Source: an uncultured Acidimicrobium sp. (lineage in GTDB: Bacteria; Actinomycetota; Acidimicrobiia; Acidimicrobiales; Ilumatobacteraceae). Taken from it: DNA of 32,650 nt. The translations under genes and the position numbers were made by a program. Shown in pieces: positions 26,827-32,650 of this stretch. The first letter of the stretch is position 1. Each line of letters starts with the position of its first letter. The stretch lies in contig CAITUB010000213.1 of the NCBI GenBank assembly GCA_903895515.1, positions 1-32,650 on the forward strand, given 5' to 3'. The notes under the pieces were generated by a model. The model was not told the origin of the DNA and searched no databases. It saw only the letters and a program-made list of their open reading frames with translations.

Positions 26827-27552
26827 TTAATTGGAGCGACGCACGAGTTGGGCAAATTCAGCGGATTCAGAAGCTGAAATTTCAGGGATAACTGACCGGA
26901 GGCGCATCACCCAGCGCAAATTGGCGACATCGGAACGCCGTCGGTAGATGGACTTCAGATTGCTCAACACCCGAATGACCATCAACCTAGAACTCGAAGG
27001 CTCTAGGAACTCGGCACTCCAATTATCGATCTGGGTGAGATTTTCGTACAGGCTTTTACATTGGTCGGCGGTAAGCGGTCGCGGTGAATGGAACGGATCA
27101 AAAAAAGAAACGTCTCGTTGTGCAGCGGTTCTGCAAAGAAAGTGACCTGGCATCCCGATGCCAACAATGTCAATGTCTACTCGCCTACCCACTTCGATGG
27201 CAAGGGCACAGAGCGTGATCGGAATTCCTAAACGTCGTGCAATTACGTTCTGAAGTATTGAATTGTTCGGATCGTCATATTCAACGGTGTTGCCAGTGAA
27301 ACCGGAAGGGCCAAAAAGTTCAGCCATGAAGTCGACAGCATTCGTCGCCGAAATGGTTGATGCCAATCGATCGAGTTCCCCGAGCACCATGATCGGGTCA
27401 ATCGAAGGATCTGCAAAATGCCCAATCAAAGCCAGAGCCTCGTCCAGGGGCACAATCTCACCGCGAGTGCTGAACAGTTCAGTGAAACGCTCAAAATGCA
27501 CGGCTGAACTGTAACTAGAGAAACTGCTGCTTACGACGCGAGCCGACAACAC
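26827..27552 (-). CDS. SirB1/transglutaminase-like family protein
   Basis: LGELDRLA...FTGNTVEYDDPNNSILQNVIARRLGIPITLCALAIEVGRRVDIDIVGIGMPGHFLCR. Confidence 0.85.
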   Translation of the reverse strand: MLSARVVSSSFSSYSSAVHFERFTELFSTRGEIVPLDEALALIGHFADPSIDPIMVLGELDRLASTISATNAVDFMAELFGPSGFTGNTVEYDDPNNSILQNVIARRLGIPITLCALAIEVGRRVDIDIVGIGMPGHFLCRTAAQRDVSFFDPFHSPRPLTADQCKSLYENLTQIDNWSAEFLEPSSSRLMVIRVLSNLKSIYRRRSDVANLRWVMRLRSVIPEISASESAEFAQLVRRSN

Positions 27553-27569
27553 GGACTACCGTTACCACC

Positions 27570-29123
27570 ATGTTTCCAGGTCATTATGCAGCACTGAATC
27601 CAGACAAACCAGCCGTCATCGATGCGGCAACTGGCACCATTTTGACTTATAAGCAACTTGATGACTCGGCGAACAAGATCAGCAATCTGTTGCGCAGTAA
27701 CGGACTTCAGGTTGGCGATCACGTAGCACTGTGCATCGAGAATCATCCTCGTTATTTTGAGATCATCTGGGGCTGTCATTACGCAGGGCTTGTGTACACC
27801 GCGTGCTCGAGCAGACTTACTTCGGATGAACTCTCCTACATCGTGAACGACTGTGGAGCTAAGGCGTACATCACGTCTAAGTACAAAGCCGATCAGGCTG
27901 CAGAAATTCTGAATACGACGCCGAGCGTCCAGCTTCGTCTGATGATTGATGGAACCGTGTCTGGTTATGACAGTTTCGAAGACGTCCTCGAGCAAAGTTT
28001 AGTTGAACCCCTCGCGGAACGTATTGACGGAACCGACATGTTGTATTCGAGTGGCACCACAGGTCGGCCAAAAGGTGTGCGCTTGCAATTTGCGCGTAGC
28101 CCGCTTGGCACACCAAATGGTCTCACTGGACTTGGTCAATTTCTGTTTGGACTTAATGAGGACACCATTTACTTATCTCCAGCACCTCTGTATCACGCAG
28201 CACCGTTGCGTTGGAATATGTCTGTGCATCGCACTGGGGGAACTTCTGTAGTGATGAACCACTTTGATGCCGAAGATTTTCTTCAATGCATCGAGCGGTA
28301 CAACGTGACCCATACCCAAACAGTGCCGACCATGTTTGTTCGCATGCTGAAACTTGCTCCTGAAATTCGAAGCAAGTACGACGTATCTTCGTTGTCGTGT
28401 GTGTTCCATGCCGCCGCTCCATGTCCTGTTGAGGTGAAGCGTCAGATGATTGATTGGTTCGGACCAGTCATTCATGAGTACTACGCAGGCAGCGAAGGAA
28501 ACGGATTCGTGTATTGCAATACCGAGCAATGGCTCGCACACCCCGGAACGGTTGGCGTTGCCCTGAATGCCACCATCCACATTCTTGACGACGACGGCAC
28601 CGACCTGGCTATTGGTGAAACCGGAACGGTGTATTTCGAAAGCACGGCAAATTTCGAATACCACAACGATCCGGAAAAGACAAAGGCATCTCGTGACCCT
28701 CTTGGACGCGGTTGGTCAACACTTGGCGATATCGGATACCTAGATGACGACAAGTTTTTGTATCTGACAGACCGCAAGGCCTACATGATCATTTCGGGTG
28801 GAGTGAATATCTATCCACAAGAGGCAGAAAATGTTCTGGTCAACCACCCAGAGGTTGTTGATGTTGCCGTTTTCGGAGTGCCCAACGACGAATTCGGTGA
28901 AGAAGTAAAGGCGGTAGTACAACCGCTCTCCATGCCAACCACCGATGCGGAGCGGAATGATTTGAGTAAACGTCTCATTGCATATTGCAAAGAGTCGCTC
29001 GCCGACTTTAAGTGCCCGCGCACGGTTGACTTCCGCGACGAGCTTCCGCGCCATCCAACCGGCAAGTTGTACAAGCGACTACTGAAAGACGAATACTGGG
29101 CTAAGTCCGGACGAAGCATTTAG
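27570..29123 (+). CDS. acyl-CoA synthetase (AMP-dependent ligase, FadD-like)
   Basis: DMLYSSGTTGRPKGVRLQFA (AMP-binding), YYAGSEGNGFVYCN, DIGYLDDDKFLYLTDRKAYMIISGGVNIYPQEAENVL, HPTGKLYKRLLKDEYW. Confidence 0.95.
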   Translation: MFPGHYAALNPDKPAVIDAATGTILTYKQLDDSANKISNLLRSNGLQVGDHVALCIENHPRYFEIIWGCHYAGLVYTACSSRLTSDELSYIVNDCGAKAYITSKYKADQAAEILNTTPSVQLRLMIDGTVSGYDSFEDVLEQSLVEPLAERIDGTDMLYSSGTTGRPKGVRLQFARSPLGTPNGLTGLGQFLFGLNEDTIYLSPAPLYHAAPLRWNMSVHRTGGTSVVMNHFDAEDFLQCIERYNVTHTQTVPTMFVRMLKLAPEIRSKYDVSSLSCVFHAAAPCPVEVKRQMIDWFGPVIHEYYAGSEGNGFVYCNTEQWLAHPGTVGVALNATIHILDDDGTDLAIGETGTVYFESTANFEYHNDPEKTKASRDPLGRGWSTLGDIGYLDDDKFLYLTDRKAYMIISGGVNIYPQEAENVLVNHPEVVDVAVFGVPNDEFGEEVKAVVQPLSMPTTDAERNDLSKRLIAYCKESLADFKCPRTVDFRDELPRHPTGKLYKRLLKDEYWAKSGRSI

Positions 29124-29130
29124 TTTCACC

Positions 29131-29883
29131 ATGTCCCATCCGTTCGTACAATCCGCAAATCCAATCGCCTTCGCTCATCGCGGCGGCGCGAGTGATGCTC
29201 CAGAAAACACCATGCCGGCTTTTCAACGCGCAATGGATTTGGGATACCGCTACATCGAGACAGACGTGCACGCAACCAAAGACGGTGTACTTCTGGCATT
29301 CCATGATGACGACCTGATGCGAACATGTGGCCAACCCGGCGTCATCAGCGAGATGAATTATGACGAAGTCAGAAAGTTTCGGATTGACGGCCAAGAGCCC
29401 ATTCCCTTGATGCAAGAAATTTTTGACGCTTGGCCTGAAGCAATGGTCAACATCGACTGCAAGGCAGACTCTGCCCTACTGCCACTTACTTCCGCCCTTC
29501 GCGGTTCTGGAATCCTCGATCGCGTGTGCATAGGTTCGTTCAGCGATAAGCGCATCGCCACGCTCCGCGAAACTTTCGGACCAGCACTATGCACATCACT
29601 CGGGCCGCGAGAAGTCGCGAAGCTTCGAGTGCGCAGCTGGGTTGGACCGGCGCGCAGTTTTCCTGGCGCGTATGCGGCGCAGGTTCCCCATAAACAAGGA
29701 CCGCTCACCATTACCGATAAGAAATTCGTCGAAGAAGCTCACCAGTCGGGACTCAAAGTTCACGTCTGGACGATTGATGACCCAATCGAGATGAATGTGT
29801 TGTTTGATCTCGGTGTAGACGGAATCATGACTGATCGACCGCAGGTTCTGAAGGACGTGATGATTGAACGCGGTATTTGGTGA
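29131..29883 (+). CDS. glycerophosphodiester phosphodiesterase
   Basis: FAHRGGASDAPENTMPAFQRAMDLGYRYIETDVHATKDGVLLAFHDDDLMRTCG...GVDGIMTDRPQVL. Confidence 0.93.
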   Translation: MSHPFVQSANPIAFAHRGGASDAPENTMPAFQRAMDLGYRYIETDVHATKDGVLLAFHDDDLMRTCGQPGVISEMNYDEVRKFRIDGQEPIPLMQEIFDAWPEAMVNIDCKADSALLPLTSALRGSGILDRVCIGSFSDKRIATLRETFGPALCTSLGPREVAKLRVRSWVGPARSFPGAYAAQVPHKQGPLTITDKKFVEEAHQSGLKVHVWTIDDPIEMNVLFDLGVDGIMTDRPQVLKDVMIERGIW

Positions 29884-30614
29884 GCGTTGTTTTCTCATCT
29901 ACTTCTGCCGGCCTGATCTACCCAGACGGAACCCAAGCACTACAGGACACCAGCGTGAGCGTGTCCGCCGGAGAGTTTGTGTCCATCGTGGGCCCAAGCG
30001 GTTGCGGAAAGTCCACACTGCTGCGCATGGCAAGTGGACTCATTGGGCAAACTTCGGGGTCTCTCAACCGCTCAGGGACCGTGCAGTTTGTCTTTCAAGA
30101 TTCAACACTTCTCCCGTGGCGAACAGTGCGAAAAAATGTTTCGCTAAATCTGGAACTGCAAAAAATAGATCAACCGACGATCGATCAACGTACTTCAGCC
30201 GTGCTTGAACTCGTTGGTCTTGCTGACAGCGCCGACAAGCTTCCGCGCCAGTTGTCTGGTGGCATGAAAATGCGTACTTCACTTGCGCGCTCTTTGGTTT
30301 GCGAACCCGATTTGTATTTGTTTGACGAACCCTTCGCCGCGCTAGACGAGTTCTCTCGTGAACGATTGAACATCGAACTACGAAACATGTTGAGTACAAG
30401 AAATGCAGGCTCGCTATTCGTCACGCACTCAATTGCCGAGGCAGTTTTTCTTTCTCATCGCGTACTGGTCATGTCTCCACGACCAGGAACAATCGTGAAT
30501 GAATTCCAAATTCCTTTTGGGCAACATCGCGATCAAGACTTGCGTTACTCGTCCGAATTTGCACGCGTGTCGGGCGAGATTGCTCAATCGTTGCGAGAGT
30601 TGTCACCATTATGA
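29880..30614 (+). CDS. ABC transporter ATP-binding protein (nitrate/sulfonate/thiamine-precursor importer type)
   Basis: VGPSGCGKSTLLRMASGL, QDSTLLPWRTV, LSGGMKMRTSLARSL, LFDEPFAALDEFSRE, VTHSIAEAVFLSHR. GTG start overlaps the previous stop. Confidence 0.94.
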   Translation: MSVVFSSTSAGLIYPDGTQALQDTSVSVSAGEFVSIVGPSGCGKSTLLRMASGLIGQTSGSLNRSGTVQFVFQDSTLLPWRTVRKNVSLNLELQKIDQPTIDQRTSAVLELVGLADSADKLPRQLSGGMKMRTSLARSLVCEPDLYLFDEPFAALDEFSRERLNIELRNMLSTRNAGSLFVTHSIAEAVFLSHRVLVMSPRPGTIVNEFQIPFGQHRDQDLRYSSEFARVSGEIAQSLRELSPL

Positions 30615-31405
30615 AACGTCGCATTCTCAATGCTGTTGGGCCAGTCGCAGTGTCTCTCGTATTCATCGCCCTGTGGTATTTGGTTGCGTACTCGCTGCAC
30701 AACAACTTCTCACCTGCATCGGGAAAGCCAATGATCATTCCGCCACCACATCGATTGTTTGAAGATTTTCATGGGCCGATTCGACAACGAATATTCACTG
30801 CCCTGCTCATCAGTACTCGTACCGCAATCACCGGACTTGCGTTATCGGCAATTGTTGGTATCACGATCGGTATCGCCATGGCACAAGCCAAATGGATCGA
30901 GCGGTCCCTGTGGCCACACCTCATAGCCCTTCAAGTGACCCCGATTATCGCCATCGTGCCATTGATGATTCGACTCATTGGCGCCAATTTCACCGCTCGC
31001 ATCACGGTGACCGTCATCATCTCGATCTTCCCAATTGTGTCCAACACCCTGTTTGGCATTCAGTCGGTACATCCTTCCCTGCACGACCTATTCCGTCTGC
31101 AAGGCAGCTCTCGCTGGGTGGTGCTCCGCAAATTGCAGCTTCCCGCCGCATCTCCTGCCATCTTTACTGGGCTTCGGGTTGCTGCTGGACTTGCGGTCAT
31201 TGGAGCCATTGTTGGCGACTTCTTCTTCACCAAAGGCGACCCAGGTCTTGGGCAACTCATTACCTTTTTCTTTCTCAATAATTTGTCCGGGCCAATGTTC
31301 ATCACAGCATTGTTCGCCACGGGATTAGGGCTTATGCTCTTTGTTTGCTTCGGTGTGTTAAACCGAATCGTCATCGGAAGATGGCACGATTCAATCGCAC
31401 GCTGA
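30611..31405 (+). CDS. ABC transporter permease
   Basis: Multi-TM protein with LRKLQLPAASPAIFTGLRVAAGLAVIGAIVGDFF (EAA-loop context); ATGA-type overlap with the ATPase gene. Confidence 0.93.
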   Translation: MKRRILNAVGPVAVSLVFIALWYLVAYSLHNNFSPASGKPMIIPPPHRLFEDFHGPIRQRIFTALLISTRTAITGLALSAIVGITIGIAMAQAKWIERSLWPHLIALQVTPIIAIVPLMIRLIGANFTARITVTVIISIFPIVSNTLFGIQSVHPSLHDLFRLQGSSRWVVLRKLQLPAASPAIFTGLRVAAGLAVIGAIVGDFFFTKGDPGLGQLITFFFLNNLSGPMFITALFATGLGLMLFVCFGVLNRIVIGRWHDSIAR

Positions 31406-31433
31406 GCAATCACAACTACAAACTGGAGACCCT

Positions 31434-32573
31434 ATGAAATTGTCATCCGTCCTTCGCTCTGCGTGTGCTGTCACCGCGGTAGCTCTCATTTCCACTTCGT
31501 GTGGCGGCTCTGGAGAGAGCAATTCTGCTCCAGCCGTTCCACAATCTGGAGTCCTAGCAGGAATTTGTCCTGAAAAAGTTGTCGTTCAAACCGATTGGTT
31601 CCCCGAAGCAGAACACGGCGGAATTTACGAATTGATGGGTGCTGATGCAACATCATCAAAAGACACCGGCGCAACAATTGGAACACTCACCTACGAAGGT
31701 GTTGACCAGGGAGTTCAACTCGAAATTCGAGCAGGTGGTCCTTTCCTTCAGACTCCAGTTGTCACTGCAATGTATGCAGACGATGCAATAACGCTCGGAT
31801 ACGTGGGCACCGATGTTGCCATCACTCGTTTCGCAGACGCTCCAACCATTGCAGTATTCAATGCACTAAACATCAATCCGCAAGTGGTGTTGTGGGATGC
31901 AGCAAAGCACCCAACCGCGCAAACTTTGGGCGATGTTGCCAAGGAAGTGAAATCGGTCTACGTCTACGGTGATCCTGCGTGGGCGCGTTACTTCGTAGCT
32001 CAAGGCATCCTGTCTAAAGATCAGATTGACAGTAACTACAAGGGCAATTTGCTTCTTGCAACTGACGATGCTGCGCACCAAGGATTCGCAACTTCAGAAC
32101 CGTACAAGTATGCAAACTTGGAGTCGGGAGTGGTCAATGTTGCATACACCTTGATTCATGATTTGGGTTGGAACTCGTATGCGCAAAATATGGCTATCCG
32201 TGCGGACAAACTGGAAGCGCTTAGCCCATGCTTAAAAGTTCTTGTTCCTATGATGCAACAAGCTCAATTGGATTACATCGCTTCACCAGATCGCGCTAAT
32301 GCGATCATCAAAGCAGCTGTCGTTGCTTTCGACAGTTGGTGGACACAGACCGATGGCGACTTGGCGAATGGTGCGGCTCAGTTACGTGATCTCAAACTCA
32401 TCGGCAACGGTGACACCTCAACGTTTGGTGACCTTGAAGAGTCACGCGTGAACGACTTCATCGGCAAGGCGTCACCAGTGCTTCGCGAACAAGGACTAGA
32501 AATTGGCGACATCGCAGCAAGCGACATCGTCAATAACGAATTCTTGAACCCAGACATCACCTACAAAGGCTGA
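31434..32573 (+). CDS. ABC transporter substrate-binding lipoprotein (NMT1/THI5-like)
   Basis: Lipoprotein signal ...ALISTSCGGSGES; VVVQTDWFPEAEHGGIYELMG, GVQLEIRAGGP, AITLGYVGTDVAI, HQGFATSEPYKYANL. Confidence 0.9.
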   Translation: MKLSSVLRSACAVTAVALISTSCGGSGESNSAPAVPQSGVLAGICPEKVVVQTDWFPEAEHGGIYELMGADATSSKDTGATIGTLTYEGVDQGVQLEIRAGGPFLQTPVVTAMYADDAITLGYVGTDVAITRFADAPTIAVFNALNINPQVVLWDAAKHPTAQTLGDVAKEVKSVYVYGDPAWARYFVAQGILSKDQIDSNYKGNLLLATDDAAHQGFATSEPYKYANLESGVVNVAYTLIHDLGWNSYAQNMAIRADKLEALSPCLKVLVPMMQQAQLDYIASPDRANAIIKAAVVAFDSWWTQTDGDLANGAAQLRDLKLIGNGDTSTFGDLEESRVNDFIGKASPVLREQGLEIGDIAASDIVNNEFLNPDITYKG

Positions 32574-32575
32574 TA

Positions 32576-32650
32576 TCAGGCGTCTTTGACGCTCCATTTA
32601 CGCTTGGCGACTGGATCTTTATCGCTCCATGGGAAATTGATCCATTCGTC
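32576..32650 (-). CDS. C-terminal fragment of an unidentified minus-strand gene (truncated by window edge)
   Basis: Open frame reading DEWINFPWSDKDPVAKRKWSVKDA* from the window edge to a TGA at 32578-32576; convergent with the SBP gene with a 2-nt gap. Confidence 0.4.
   Translation of the reverse strand, partial: DEWINFPWSDKDPVAKRKWSVKDA

Noticed and set aside
31406-31433. TPP riboswitch upstream of the NMT1-like binding protein
   Set aside because: The gap is only 28 nt and carries no THI-box-like sequence; nothing riboswitch-like was recognised upstream of 29131 either.
1-32650. CRISPR array, prophage, transposon, toxin-antitoxin or secondary-metabolite cluster
   Set aside because: No spaced repeats, transposase/integrase motifs, phage structural genes or biosynthetic megagenes were seen. 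The gene content looks core.

Overview
This is a densely packed chromosomal segment of about 36 genes from an actinobacterium. It is probably Acidimicrobiia-like, judging from WhiB, DUF4193, HelY, MerR/FHA/PgsA synteny and the moderate GC. I see no prophage, transposase, integrase, CRISPR array or rRNA; there is one tRNA (Pro, GGG) on the minus strand. Recognisable content: a truncated TrmI at the left edge, 3Fe-4S-type ferredoxin, signal peptidase I, two GDPD enzymes, TatA/B and TatC, HelY helicase, a putative kinase-less DAGK C-domain protein, a tandem ThyX-like protein, DUF4193, GNAT, enoyl-CoA hydratase, an RDG-repeat protein, gamma-carbonic anhydrase, a kinase-fold protein, WhiB, threonine aldolase, an S1P-lyase-like PLP enzyme, a MerR / bifunctional nuclease / MerR / zinc-ribbon-FHA / PgsA block, HIT, SRAP, DUF554, EamA, Der, IspH, acyl-CoA dehydrogenase, SirB1-like, acyl-CoA synthetase, and an NMT1-like ABC importer. 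The best leads are: (1) the two-domain ThyX-like protein, whose halves keep complementary parts of the ThyX signature; (2) the trmI ... tatA-tatC-helY layout, which matches the borders of the mycobacterial Pup-proteasome locus with the whole proteasome core missing; (3) the protein after helY that resembles only the C-terminal domain of diacylglycerol kinases. Most of the window is ordinary core genome, and all functional calls are from reading sequence and motifs, without database searches.
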